Below, piece after piece: positions 17,921-26,361 of a DNA stretch of 33,526 bases; position 1 is the first letter of the stretch; the number at the start of each line of letters is the position of its first letter. The DNA is from Mesotaenium endlicherianum. Taxonomy: Eukaryota > Streptophyta > Zygnematophyceae > Zygnematales > Mesotaeniaceae. The DNA lies in assembly GCA_009602735.1 (NCBI GenBank), contig WELA01008022.1, positions 1 to 33,526 of the forward strand, in the 5' to 3' direction. The notes below the pieces were generated by a model, which worked only from the letters and a program-made list of their open reading frames with translations, searched no databases and was not told the origin of the DNA. The position numbers and the translations under genes are program-made.

Positions 17921-18010
17921 AAAGTATTGTGCCCCGTCTTATTTCTTAATTCAATTCACATCCTTCATTTCATTCATCCATTCGACAAGGCGCTTTTTTT
18001 AAAGAATTGT

Positions 18011-19222
18011 TTAATACTCCCTTATCTTTTTAATGACTTGTTGAAGCGTTTGGATAATGATCTCCTTATCTCTTGTTTCAGCCGTATAGGATTTACTGCG
18101 CATGCTATCGTACGATATATTTTCCTGATAAGGAGTAGATAAATGCGGAACGATGTTTTTAAACACAGCATTGAGACTACGAGCCGTTATAATCTTTAAA
18201 TCATCTGCAGCACGTAACAAAAGTGCCATTTGGTCCACCGATAATATACACAACAGTTTTTGCGGTTCATTCTTTGGGGAAACGCTTCCTGAGCCTTTTT
18301 GTTCTGTGCCGCCGTTTATGGGCACGATGGTTAAATGCAGCCTTTTTTCGAGGTAGAATATCTCCTGTGCAAACCAGTTGCTTAATTCGGTTTTCAGGTC
18401 GCCGTATTGCGGATTTAGGATAACTCCTGGCTTCCGATGCATTTGGTTGAACTGCTTGTAATGAAATAGCAACATTTCCAGCTTATCGGCAATATCCTCA
18501 TTTGGATTGAGCCTTTCAGCAAGCCTTCTCGTAAAATAACCGATGTAAGACTTGCTATTGAAGTTCAGGAAGATAAGCAGTTCGTCCAAAGTGGTAAAAA
18601 GGCAAGTTTCGCAGTGGGGAAGTTCTAATAGTTCCAATTCTTTAAGCAGATCTTTTTGATACAATAACTCCCGGAAAGTAACGGGAAAGTCTTCTTTTAG
18701 ACGGTTTATGAAGCCATATAAGCTATTTAAAACGATATCGGCAAGCTCCTTATTGGTTTCCTGACCTAACAACTTGGTTTTCAGCTTATCTACCCTTTGT
18801 TTTAGCTCCTTGCCTGTTACAGCAAGGTAGGTTACCGGCACCCGTTCATTTAGGCTTAAATACGCAAAAAAGCGTACTTCTATAAATGAAAGTAGTTCTT
18901 CCAGACTCGTAATCAGGATGTTATATAGGTCTTTAAGGCGTCTTTTGTTTAATGTTTGCTCCTTCCGGTACTTCAATACCTGATCCAGTAGGATAATTAA
19001 CAAGGAATGGGATTGGTTAACAAGTAGAGCAATCCGCTTTTCCTTTGTCAAGCCAAATATTTGTTTTTTTAGAATGGTTAACAGCTTCTCCTTCTCCTCA
19101 CTTATCTTAGAGATAACAGAGCAAATTTCTTCATCTGAAAGGGTATTCAGATCGGTTTTCTCAGGATTAAGCGAAACAGTAATCAGAGAATCCAGCCACC
19201 CCAATGTATATCCTCCACACAT
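18011..19222 (-). CDS. Conserved mobile-element protein, possible regulator
   Basis: A 403-residue, mostly helical soluble protein (no signal peptide, no membrane segment) with a polar break near residues 305-325 (GGTEQKGSGSVSPKNEPQ) that separates two parts. The C-terminal module has LLCILSVDQMALLLRAADDL and ENISYDSMRSKSYTAETRDKEI. I recall similar 'IS-x-x-S-x-R-x-K-x-Y' endings in Bacteroidetes mobile-element proteins, some near RteC-type regulators, but cannot assign a family. A CETC pair near residue 205 is notable. It is transcribed alone, between a 270-bp gap and the 411-bp tra regulatory segment. A transfer regulator is a reasonable guess only. Confidence 0.75.
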   Translation of the reverse strand: MCGGYTLGWLDSLITVSLNPEKTDLNTLSDEEICSVISKISEEKEKLLTILKKQIFGLTKEKRIALLVNQSHSLLIILLDQVLKYRKEQTLNKRRLKDLYNILITSLEELLSFIEVRFFAYLSLNERVPVTYLAVTGKELKQRVDKLKTKLLGQETNKELADIVLNSLYGFINRLKEDFPVTFRELLYQKDLLKELELLELPHCETCLFTTLDELLIFLNFNSKSYIGYFTRRLAERLNPNEDIADKLEMLLFHYKQFNQMHRKPGVILNPQYGDLKTELSNWFAQEIFYLEKRLHLTIVPINGGTEQKGSGSVSPKNEPQKLLCILSVDQMALLLRAADDLKIITARSLNAVFKNIVPHLSTPYQENISYDSMRSKSYTAETRDKEIIIQTLQQVIKKIREY

Positions 19223-19491
19223 AGCTGAAAATTTGGGTAGAATTAGTACTCATCTGCCAAATTTCCCGATTTAGCCCTGTCCAAAGAATACGGCATTTCT
19301 ACTAATTTTCTAAGTAAAAAGAAGTATTTTAAGTGCTTTCGAGGCAAATAGTATTGCAATCCAGTCGTTTAGAAAGTATTTCGCTAAAGTGCCCCTATTG
19401 AAACCAGTTAATTCAGGCGGCTGAGAAAAAATGTTCCCGGCTTAGGATTTTTTAGATTTTCGGGTGCCCGCCAATGAGGTCAGTTGGAGGG
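19223..19491. other. 269-bp intergenic gap, no gene recognised
   Basis: This AT-rich gap separates the hybrid kinase stop (19492) from the 403-residue gene start (19222). I find no clear Bacteroidetes promoter, terminator or RNA gene. A tiny palindrome CGGGTGCCCG and a small repeat TTAGGATTTT/TTAGATTTT occur at about 19443-19471. It must contain the promoter for the 403-residue gene if that gene is not read through from upstream. Confidence 0.5.
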
Positions 19492-21702
19492 TTATTCCTT
19501 GTCGCTGAGCTTATTAATCATTTCAACCTTGTTGGAAACCCCAATTTTTTCAAAGATGTTTTGAATATGCGTTGCAACCGTCTTGTCAGCAATAAATAAG
19601 GTCTTTGCTATCTCCTTGTATTTGGTTCCCTTTAATACAAGTTTCACTATTTCTATTTCCCGGTTAGTAAGATTGTACGATTTACATTTCTGCTCAAGGT
19701 TAAAAGAGAGCTTTACATCTTCAGGAACTGCCTTTACATTGCCGAGGTTCTTGAGATTAGCTATTGATAAGTTCAGGATTGCTTTTTTCTGCTTACCAAT
19801 GTTTTTCAGCACGGTGTCAATCTTTTGGTTCAACTCCTCAAAGGAAAACGGCTTTGGAATAAAGTCAATAGCTCCTAAGCGTAAGCCTTTAAGCTTATCA
19901 GTTGGCGTGGATTTGGCTGTTAAAAATATGATCGGGATATGGTTATATTCGTCCTGCTCAGAAATAACCTTTGCAAAAGCAAATCCATCCATCTTATCCA
20001 TCATAATATCGGATAAAATTAAATCTGGTACAACGGGTAATTCATGTAGTTTTTTCAATGCTTCCGCTCCATTCAAAGAACAAAAGATGTTGTACTTGCC
20101 ACTTAGCTTTTTTGAAAGAAAATGAAGCATAGCTTTGTTGTCTTCTATTAACAAAATCGAAGGTCGGTTGGAAAGGAAAGGTGTATCTGCTATCTCAAAG
20201 CGTTCGGTATTAGGAATGCGGAATTTTGATTCTAAAGGATTGGCAGCCGGAAACTCATTTTCTGCCGGAACGTACTTATTTAAAATAATGGTCACTTCAG
20301 TGCCGGGAGCTTCGGCAGGATTGCTTTTAATATGGACTTGTCCTCCCAAGCTATCTACCACCTTTTTTACAATCGGCAGCCCAAGCCCCATGCCTTGCAG
20401 TCCTGTCTTCTTATGATTTATCTGATAATAGGGCTCAAATATCTTCTTTTGCAAATCAGGTGGTATGCCGATGCCGGCATCTTTGACCGAGAAATGAATT
20501 TTATCGCCAACGGTTCCTAAGCTTATTTCAATCTTCCCTTCATTATTAGAAAATTTAATTGCGTTTTCTATCACATTATTGACAATGCGGTCAATAGCGT
20601 TTGGATCTGCTTTTATGAAGACATTTTCCTCGATGTTCTTATGACATGAAATGATTTGCTTCTTGCAGTAGTATTCAAACAACACCAGGCTACTTTTGAT
20701 GATTTCAGTAAAATTCGTTACCTGATTATGATTATATACATCAATTCCTTTTGTAAATCTTTCAATATCGAATAAGCTAATTACATCTCTTGTAAGCTTA
20801 TCTACACCGCCCTTAATGATCTCTAATTCTTCAACCGAACCGTACTTGTTTATATACTCTTCCAAATAATTATTTACCAGAGTTAAAGGGGTTTTTGTCT
20901 CGTGAACGAGATTAATAAAATTATTTGTCTTTTGTTCGTTTGCCTTTTCAAGTTCCTTTGTTCTTTTATCTACCTCGTTTTGCAGGCTGGTATTCCAGTT
21001 CAAAAGCTGACGTTCCGACTCTATCAGCCTTTGATGTTCAGTCCTCGTTTGCTTAATATGTCTCGATACCTGGAGAGCCAACAAAAGTAAAAACCCTGTA
21101 TTGGTAACAGAGGCTTCTACAACTTGCCCTAACTCGAAGTAATCAATGATGGGCAAACCAACCCAGGGGGTTAAACTTAAAAAGAGAACAGCCACTTCTT
21201 CCTTTGATTCTTTACTTGTAAGAAGACTGCCGTATTTATATTTGATGGCTTTAACCAAAGTGAAAATCACCCATAAAGCATAAAGCACCGGAAGAATTAG
21301 CACGTTTTGTGCGGTTTGTAAACTATTTGCTATAGCAAATACCACAATGAAAATGATATATGGTATTACTAAGAATAAAAAAACGCCTCTATAAGCATGA
21401 AACTTCATCTTCTCCAAGCCAAACGCCTTGTAAACATAATAGGGGAAATAGCACGGCGTAATAAATCCTGTAGCATAGGCAATGACTTCCTGAGTAAAGA
21501 AAGAACCCGGCATATTGGGATCAGGCAATAACCCGCCGGTAATGTTATAGGTTATCAGCAGGAAGATCAGAATAATATTCAGGAAAGCTATCTTATCATC
21601 CGGTCGGGCTAACTTATAAATTAGCAGGTAGAAAAAGATAACTATTTCTATGCTCACAAAAATAAATGTGACAATGTGCATTTGTGTTCCAAATACCAGC
21701 AT
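19492..21702 (-). CDS. Hybrid histidine kinase with receiver and LuxR-type HTH
   Basis: A 736-residue one-chain two-component regulator. Residues 1-220 contain about seven membrane segments with no large periplasmic loop. A coiled coil (about 220-255) leads to the HisKA box NLVHETKTPLTLV with the phospho-accepting His near residue 266. The ATPase N box (NNVIENAIKF, about 378) and G boxes (DAGIGIPP, GMGLGLPI, about 415-450) follow. The receiver domain (about 512-630) carries the aspartate in LILSDIMMDKMDG near 563. The C-terminal LuxR/GerE HTH (about 668-730) reads LTNREIEIVKLVLKGTKYKEI. It could sense membrane signals and regulate transcription directly. It lies 5 bp after the GNAT gene, at the 3' end of the copper cluster; its target (copper or tra genes) is unknown. 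Confidence 0.92.
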   Translation of the reverse strand: MLVFGTQMHIVTFIFVSIEIVIFFYLLIYKLARPDDKIAFLNIILIFLLITYNITGGLLPDPNMPGSFFTQEVIAYATGFITPCYFPYYVYKAFGLEKMKFHAYRGVFLFLVIPYIIFIVVFAIANSLQTAQNVLILPVLYALWVIFTLVKAIKYKYGSLLTSKESKEEVAVLFLSLTPWVGLPIIDYFELGQVVEASVTNTGFLLLLALQVSRHIKQTRTEHQRLIESERQLLNWNTSLQNEVDKRTKELEKANEQKTNNFINLVHETKTPLTLVNNYLEEYINKYGSVEELEIIKGGVDKLTRDVISLFDIERFTKGIDVYNHNQVTNFTEIIKSSLVLFEYYCKKQIISCHKNIEENVFIKADPNAIDRIVNNVIENAIKFSNNEGKIEISLGTVGDKIHFSVKDAGIGIPPDLQKKIFEPYYQINHKKTGLQGMGLGLPIVKKVVDSLGGQVHIKSNPAEAPGTEVTIILNKYVPAENEFPAANPLESKFRIPNTERFEIADTPFLSNRPSILLIEDNKAMLHFLSKKLSGKYNIFCSLNGAEALKKLHELPVVPDLILSDIMMDKMDGFAFAKVISEQDEYNHIPIIFLTAKSTPTDKLKGLRLGAIDFIPKPFSFEELNQKIDTVLKNIGKQKKAILNLSIANLKNLGNVKAVPEDVKLSFNLEQKCKSYNLTNREIEIVKLVLKGTKYKEIAKTLFIADKTVATHIQNIFEKIGVSNKVEMINKLSDKE

Positions 21703-21707
21703 CCGAT

Positions 21708-22289
21708 TTATTTTTTACTCAACTCTCTTTTTAGAAAAAATAACTTGTAGCTTAAATCAAGCTCATTGTATATCTGAAAGCCGAACTTCTTATACCAGGG
21801 TAAATTTTTCACAGTCGAAGTTTCCAGGTAGATTGGTCTTTGCTTTTGTTCACTATCCTCAATGATTTCATCCAGCAGAATACTACCAATGCCTTCATTT
21901 TGATGTTCGGGATCAACACCAATAAACCATAAGTAATACTTTGGCTCTTTTGACTGTAGCTCGTTTATCTTGGCTTCCCTTGCAAGCGTTTTCTTAATAT
22001 TCTTTAAACCAACTGCCGAAAGGATCAACTTAACATCCAGCAGGATGGATTTGAGAGTAGTCTTTTTCTTATCAGGATAGGTTATCAGCGCACAGCCTTT
22101 CTTATCGTCCGATAAAAACACATCCCCAAATAAATAACAGACCTCAAAAGAATAATCCATTAACGAGCGAACCCGTTGTACTCGTTTTTCATCCTGCTTT
22201 ACGATGTAGTTAACACTTTGGTTGGCGTCAAACGATTTGGTAAGTATGTCAACTACCAAGTCCTTGTCTTTATGTTCTGCTTTTATCAT
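21708..22289 (-). CDS. GNAT family N-acetyltransferase
   Basis: A 193-residue protein with the acetyl-CoA binding core WFIGVDPEHQNEGIGSILLDEII (motif A, V-x-P-x-x-Q-x-x-G-I-G, about residues 122-145) and the later YLETSTVKNLPWYKKFGFQIY (motif B). This is a standard GNAT acyltransferase that uses acetyl-CoA. The N-terminal half resembles uncharacterised Bacteroidetes acetyltransferases. The substrate is unknown. It is followed 5 bp later by the hybrid kinase and preceded by a small lipoprotein gene, so these are probably one transcription unit. Confidence 0.9.
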   Translation of the reverse strand: MIKAEHKDKDLVVDILTKSFDANQSVNYIVKQDEKRVQRVRSLMDYSFEVCYLFGDVFLSDDKKGCALITYPDKKKTTLKSILLDVKLILSAVGLKNIKKTLAREAKINELQSKEPKYYLWFIGVDPEHQNEGIGSILLDEIIEDSEQKQRPIYLETSTVKNLPWYKKFGFQIYNELDLSYKLFFLKRELSKK

Positions 22290-22303
22290 AATTTCTTGTC
22301 TTT

Positions 22304-22735
22304 TTAATGTAATATGACAACTCTGTCAGAATTAAGTGTATCACTATTGTTACCTGCACGATCAACCGCAACAAACCGGAAATAAAAAGTATCATTCTCA
22401 ACTGGACTGCGGTTTAAATAATTCCACGGTAATTTGAGTTGCAGGAAGCCGCTTGTGTTGCCGGGAGATTGTGGTATTGTGGAAGCTACCGGAGCTAAAA
22501 CTAAATCAGGTGGTAATGGACGCCTATTCGTATGAATGGGTATATAAACAAACTTGCCTCCCGAAATATCACCATCCTTATTTCTAAACTTTAACTGGAT
22601 AACTAAATCCTGCTGAGGGGCTATAACCTTGGTATTATAAGAAGCTACTTCAATTTGCAAATGAGCTTTGAGTTTGTCTTTGCTACACGCAAAAAGAAAT
22701 GAACAAGGAAGCAAAACCATTAAAATGTGTTTCAT
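22304..22735 (-). CDS. Small lipoprotein, unknown function
   Basis: A 143-residue protein with a lipoprotein signal peptide; the lipidated Cys is probably residue 17 (FLFACSKDK). The mature part looks like one beta-sandwich domain (VIQLKFRNKDGDISGG, FYFRFVAVDRAGNNSDTL), with a pattern seen in Bacteroidetes surface lipoproteins that bear Ig-like folds. There are no Met/His-rich copper motifs. It begins 5 bp after the copper ATPase stop, so it belongs to that transcript. Function is not recognisable. Confidence 0.75.
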   Translation of the reverse strand: MKHILMVLLPCSFLFACSKDKLKAHLQIEVASYNTKVIAPQQDLVIQLKFRNKDGDISGGKFVYIPIHTNRRPLPPDLVLAPVASTIPQSPGNTSGFLQLKLPWNYLNRSPVENDTFYFRFVAVDRAGNNSDTLNSDRVVILH

Positions 22736-22740
22736 ACCTG

Positions 22741-24837
22741 TTATTTAGTTAGACCGTTATTCACTTTAAGTAAACTTGCATTGATAGCCACGATAATAGT
22801 GCTCAAACTCATTAACACAGCACCCATTGCCGGACTTAGGGTAAAATAGGGGTACAACACGCCGGCTGCTAACGGAATTGCTACCACATTATACCCCACC
22901 GCCCAAGCCAAATTTTGTATCATCTTCTTATAGGTAGCCTTGCCAAAAGAAATCATTTGCACTACATCTTTTGGCTCACTATTAACAAGGATAATATCTG
23001 CTGTTTCTGCCGCTACATCGGTTCCTGAACCTACAGCTATACCAACGTCTGCCTGTGCTAAAGCAGGTGCATCATTCACCCCATCACCAGTCATGGCCAC
23101 TATTTCACCTTTATCCTGAAACTCCTTTACTTTTACTTGTTTTTCGTGGGGCAGTACATTAGCCAAATAGCCATACATTCCTAACTTGTTGGCTACTGCT
23201 GTGGCAATCTTTTCGTTATCGCCTGTAAGCAGAAAGGATTTGATGTGCATTTGCTTTAGTGCATTTACTGCTTCTGCCGATGTCTCTCTTATGCTATCCG
23301 CCAGAGTAATGATACCTACGGGCTTATCATTAATCAGAACAAAATTTACCGTTTCTACATCTTGGTCAACTGTAGATGGAATGGCAGGAAGGGAGAGGTG
23401 ATTTTGTTTAAAATAATTTGGACCGGCAGCTACTACATGCTTGCCGTTGACAGTTCCTGTAACGCCTACACCTTGTATGTATTTGAAGTTTTCTGACTTC
23501 CATAACGGTAGGTTCTTTTCTTTCAATTTCCGCATTATACCGTGTGCAATATGGTGTTCGGAATTTTGCTGAATGGCAGCAGCATACTGCAACACCTCGT
23601 CGGCAGAAACCTCATTGCTTAGTGCAATCACTTGTTCTACTTCGTGAGAGCCTTTGGTAAGAGTTCCGGTTTTATCAAAAATGATAGTAGTGAGCTTCCT
23701 TGCCATTTCAAACGCTGTGCGGTTGCGTATCAATAAGCCGTGTGTTGCAGACAGGGTAGTTGATAAAGCCACCACCAATGGGATAGCTACACCCAAAGCA
23801 TGAGGACAGGATGTAACCATTACTGTTACCATCCTTTCCAAAGCAAAGGACAAATCTTTTTCCACGCTAAGCCAATAAATCAGAGTGCCTACGCCTACGA
23901 GTATAGAAATTATGGTAAGCCATTTGGCAACTTTGTCTGCAAGGTTTTGAGTAGTTGATTTGGCTGCCTGTGCAGATTGTACCAGGTTGATAACTTTGTT
24001 CAAATAACTATCGCTTCCGGTTCCGGTTACTTTAACTCTCAAAGAACCATCGCCGTTTACCGAGCCGCCAATTACTTTGACATCTTTTTCTTTTTTCACC
24101 GGCACACTTTCACCAGTTAGCATACTTTCGTTTACATAGGTGCTGCCTTCCAATACAATTCCATCAGCCGGAACTTTTTCGCCCGGTTTTATGATGATAA
24201 TGTCATTCGTTTTTAACTCTTTCAAACTTACATCATGCACTTCATCAGCACTTTCAACGTGTACTATCGAGGGAAGCAATGCCACCAAACTTTCCAATGC
24301 CCTTGACGCTGTCATTTGCGAACGCATCTCAAGCCAATGCCCAAGCAGCATAATGTCAATCAAGGTGGCTAACTCCCAAAAGAAATCCATACCGGGTAAG
24401 CCAAATACAACGGCTACACTATAAATAAAAGCAACAGAGATGGCTAAAGCCACTAATGTCATCATTCCTATTGCTTTATCCCTTATTTCACCGACCATTC
24501 CCGCCAGGAAAGGCCAGCCGCCATAGAAGTAGATAACACTGCTTAATGCCAGAAGCACATAGTTATCGAATGGAAAATTTATGCGAAAACCTAACCATTG
24601 CTGTATCATGTGCGATAGCAATAGTACCGGAATGGTAAGCACAAGGCAAACCCAAAACCGCTTTAGAAAATCTTCTGTATGATGACCTGCATGTTTATCG
24701 TGCATATTGCCATGCTGCATTTCTTCACTATGCTCATGCTGATGTGCATGATGGCTGTGGTTCATTTCCCGAACTTTAGCAGCATCAGTGTGTTGATGGC
24801 CAGAGTGCTCCTCGTGATAGTGATGGTTATGTTCCAT
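22741..24837 (-). CDS. Copper-exporting P1B-type ATPase, CopB-like (CPH)
   Basis: A 698-residue heavy-metal ATPase. The N-terminus (residues 1-55) is extremely His-rich and lacks a CxxC metal-binding domain, as in the CopB subgroup. Features in order are membrane segments (about 62-200), the TGES actuator loop near 241, the transmembrane metal site SCPH near 344, the phosphorylation site DKTGTLT near 388, and GDGVNDAP near 585, then the final two membrane helices. The CPH motif (not CPC) marks P1B-3/CopB-type ATPases, which move copper (Cu2+ and/or Cu+) out of the cytoplasm. Its start overlaps the end of lgt by 11 bp (translational coupling). It is the main efflux pump of the cluster. Confidence 0.95.
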   Translation of the reverse strand: MEHNHHYHEEHSGHQHTDAAKVREMNHSHHAHQHEHSEEMQHGNMHDKHAGHHTEDFLKRFWVCLVLTIPVLLLSHMIQQWLGFRINFPFDNYVLLALSSVIYFYGGWPFLAGMVGEIRDKAIGMMTLVALAISVAFIYSVAVVFGLPGMDFFWELATLIDIMLLGHWLEMRSQMTASRALESLVALLPSIVHVESADEVHDVSLKELKTNDIIIIKPGEKVPADGIVLEGSTYVNESMLTGESVPVKKEKDVKVIGGSVNGDGSLRVKVTGTGSDSYLNKVINLVQSAQAAKSTTQNLADKVAKWLTIISILVGVGTLIYWLSVEKDLSFALERMVTVMVTSCPHALGVAIPLVVALSTTLSATHGLLIRNRTAFEMARKLTTIIFDKTGTLTKGSHEVEQVIALSNEVSADEVLQYAAAIQQNSEHHIAHGIMRKLKEKNLPLWKSENFKYIQGVGVTGTVNGKHVVAAGPNYFKQNHLSLPAIPSTVDQDVETVNFVLINDKPVGIITLADSIRETSAEAVNALKQMHIKSFLLTGDNEKIATAVANKLGMYGYLANVLPHEKQVKVKEFQDKGEIVAMTGDGVNDAPALAQADVGIAVGSGTDVAAETADIILVNSEPKDVVQMISFGKATYKKMIQNLAWAVGYNVVAIPLAAGVLYPYFTLSPAMGAVLMSLSTIIVAINASLLKVNNGLTK

Positions 24838-25684
24838 AAAATATCTTTTTTGAACTGTTTTTTCTTATTTTATTCATCCGTTCCTTTCTAAGAAGGAAAT
24901 AGGTGCCTATAATGATAAAAGGCAAGCTTAGAATTTGACCCATGTTTATGGGTAGCGTTCTTTCAAAAGCTTCCTGAGCCTCTTTTGTAAATTCTATAAG
25001 AAAACGGGCAGAAAACACAAGCACAAGGAACAAACCAAATAAAAACCCTCTTTTAAGATGAGCGCTTTTGTTTCGATACAAGCTCCATAAGATAAAAAAG
25101 ATGAGAAGGTAAGCTACAGCTTCATAAACCTGCGATGGATGACGGGGCAATAAGTCAACTCTCTTAAATATGAAAGCCCAGGGAACATCAGTGGGCTTAC
25201 CAATTATTTCAGAATTAAAAAGATTGCCTGTTCTGATAAAAAAACCTGCAAGAGCTACCGCAATTACAATTTTGTCCAATACACTTAAGAAGTTGTGATG
25301 GTATTTTTTACAGTACAATGCAAGTGCGATGAGAATACCAATGGCACCGCCATGACTGGCTAACCCCTGATAGCCCGTCCATTCAAACCCTTTGTTGCTG
25401 ATACGAAAAGGGAAAATAATTTCTAAGAGATGAGTTTTGAAATAACTAAACTCGTAGATAAACACCTGCCCAAGACGTGCACCGATTATTGTACCTGCAA
25501 TAAGGTAAAGCAAAAGCGGGTTTAGTTCTTCCTGATTTAAATGCTCTTTTTGGTACATGCTTTTGAGTAAAACATAACCAAGGAGAAAAGCAATAGCAAA
25601 CATCACAGAATAGTACCTGAGTGCAAACCCACCTATCCGAAAGATTTCAGGGTTAACATTCCATTTGATGTAAAGTAGATGCAT
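24827..25684 (-). CDS. lgt: Prolipoprotein diacylglyceryl transferase
   Basis: A 285-residue inner-membrane enzyme that transfers diacylglycerol to the lipobox cysteine of prolipoproteins. Key motifs are present: GARLGQVFIYE near residues 62-72, SHGGAIGILIA near 112, FFIRTGNLFNSEIIGKPTDVPW near 147-168 and RHPSQVYEA near 180-188. About seven membrane segments are visible. Lgt is normally a single-copy housekeeping gene; here it lies in a copper cargo operon, overlapping the ATPase start. Several lipoproteins in the same cluster (DUF305, DUF3347, the 143-residue protein) would be substrates, so this is probably an accessory copy. The ATG at 25684 gives a normal length. Confidence 0.95.
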   Translation of the reverse strand: MHLLYIKWNVNPEIFRIGGFALRYYSVMFAIAFLLGYVLLKSMYQKEHLNQEELNPLLLYLIAGTIIGARLGQVFIYEFSYFKTHLLEIIFPFRISNKGFEWTGYQGLASHGGAIGILIALALYCKKYHHNFLSVLDKIVIAVALAGFFIRTGNLFNSEIIGKPTDVPWAFIFKRVDLLPRHPSQVYEAVAYLLIFFILWSLYRNKSAHLKRGFLFGLFLVLVFSARFLIEFTKEAQEAFERTLPINMGQILSLPFIIIGTYFLLRKERMNKIRKNSSKKIFYGT

Positions 25685-25707
25685 ATTGCTTTTTTAATTT
25701 AATACTA

Positions 25708-26325
25708 CTAATGACCGTGTAATCCGCCGCCCATAAGATGTATGATAAACAGTATCACGAAAACGATGATACCGATAACAATAAACCGTCCTTTTGATTT
25801 TCGGTTTTGCTGATCGCTTCTTTTCTTCAATTTATCTAAACCATAGAAAGTCATACCCCAGGGTTTGTAAACCGAAATGGTTGTAGTGGCAAGCAACACG
25901 AGCAAGGCGGCGGCGGCATCTGCAACCAGTTGAATTTGCAAGCCCCTGTGTTCCGTACCCATCAGTGGTCCTTGAGATACAATGCCTGCCATAAAGGTTA
26001 TCGGCTGCATGTGTACTAACAAGAGAACCGTGGCACCAATAGTCAATAATAACTTAACGACCACCCAATAGTATTTGAACAACCCCCATTGTGTACCTAC
26101 TGATTGAAAAATTCCAGTTAGTAAAGCGCCTACGCAGGCAGGTAGAATAATTACCCATGCACTCAAATTCATGGCGAGATAAGCAGTGCGTACTGTAAGT
26201 GTATCCGCACTCAATAAACCTGCTATAGAATGCGCCAGAAATACAGCAACCGCACCAAGCCATCCGACTGAAAAAGTAATATGCGCAGTAAGCATAAGCC
26301 TGCGCAAGTGTGGTGTCATTAACAT
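25708..26325 (-). CDS. Small polytopic membrane protein (DUF2269-like)
   Basis: A 205-residue protein with four or five membrane segments (about residues 11-33, 48-72, 83-106, 133-153 and 180-198). The start TAHITFSVGWLGAVAVFL, with a conserved His in the first helix and a Trp-Leu-Gly motif, resembles DUF2269-type and related membrane proteins of unknown function. A C-terminal HLMGGGLHGH could bind metal. It sits between the DUF4396 gene and lgt in the copper operon, with gaps of 36 and 23 bp. A haem or copper connection is possible but not shown. Confidence 0.7.
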   Translation of the reverse strand: MLMTPHLRRLMLTAHITFSVGWLGAVAVFLAHSIAGLLSADTLTVRTAYLAMNLSAWVIILPACVGALLTGIFQSVGTQWGLFKYYWVVVKLLLTIGATVLLLVHMQPITFMAGIVSQGPLMGTEHRGLQIQLVADAAAALLVLLATTTISVYKPWGMTFYGLDKLKKRSDQQNRKSKGRFIVIGIIVFVILFIIHLMGGGLHGH

Positions 26326-26361
26326 AAACCTTCTTTTATATTATTTGATAAGCCATAACAA

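Noticed and set aside
17656-17949. 97-codon open frame on the plus strand in the tra upstream region
   Set aside because: It runs through a terminator, several inverted repeats and poly-A stretches, has a random-looking composition and no recognisable motif, and is the only plus-strand candidate in an all-minus window. I treat it as non-coding.
17886-17962. Short minus-strand frame encoding a peptide like TGCKSIAGVEQFDCSG before a stop
   Set aside because: No start codon (ATG) lies in frame before an upstream stop, and the segment is better explained as part of a hairpin-rich RNA. It could be a gene remnant, but I see no homologue.
19430-19475. Possible terminator or attachment site downstream of the hybrid kinase
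   Set aside because: The CGGGTGCCCG palindrome has only a 4-bp stem and no matching T-run, and no integrase or second copy of the sequence is visible to support an att site.
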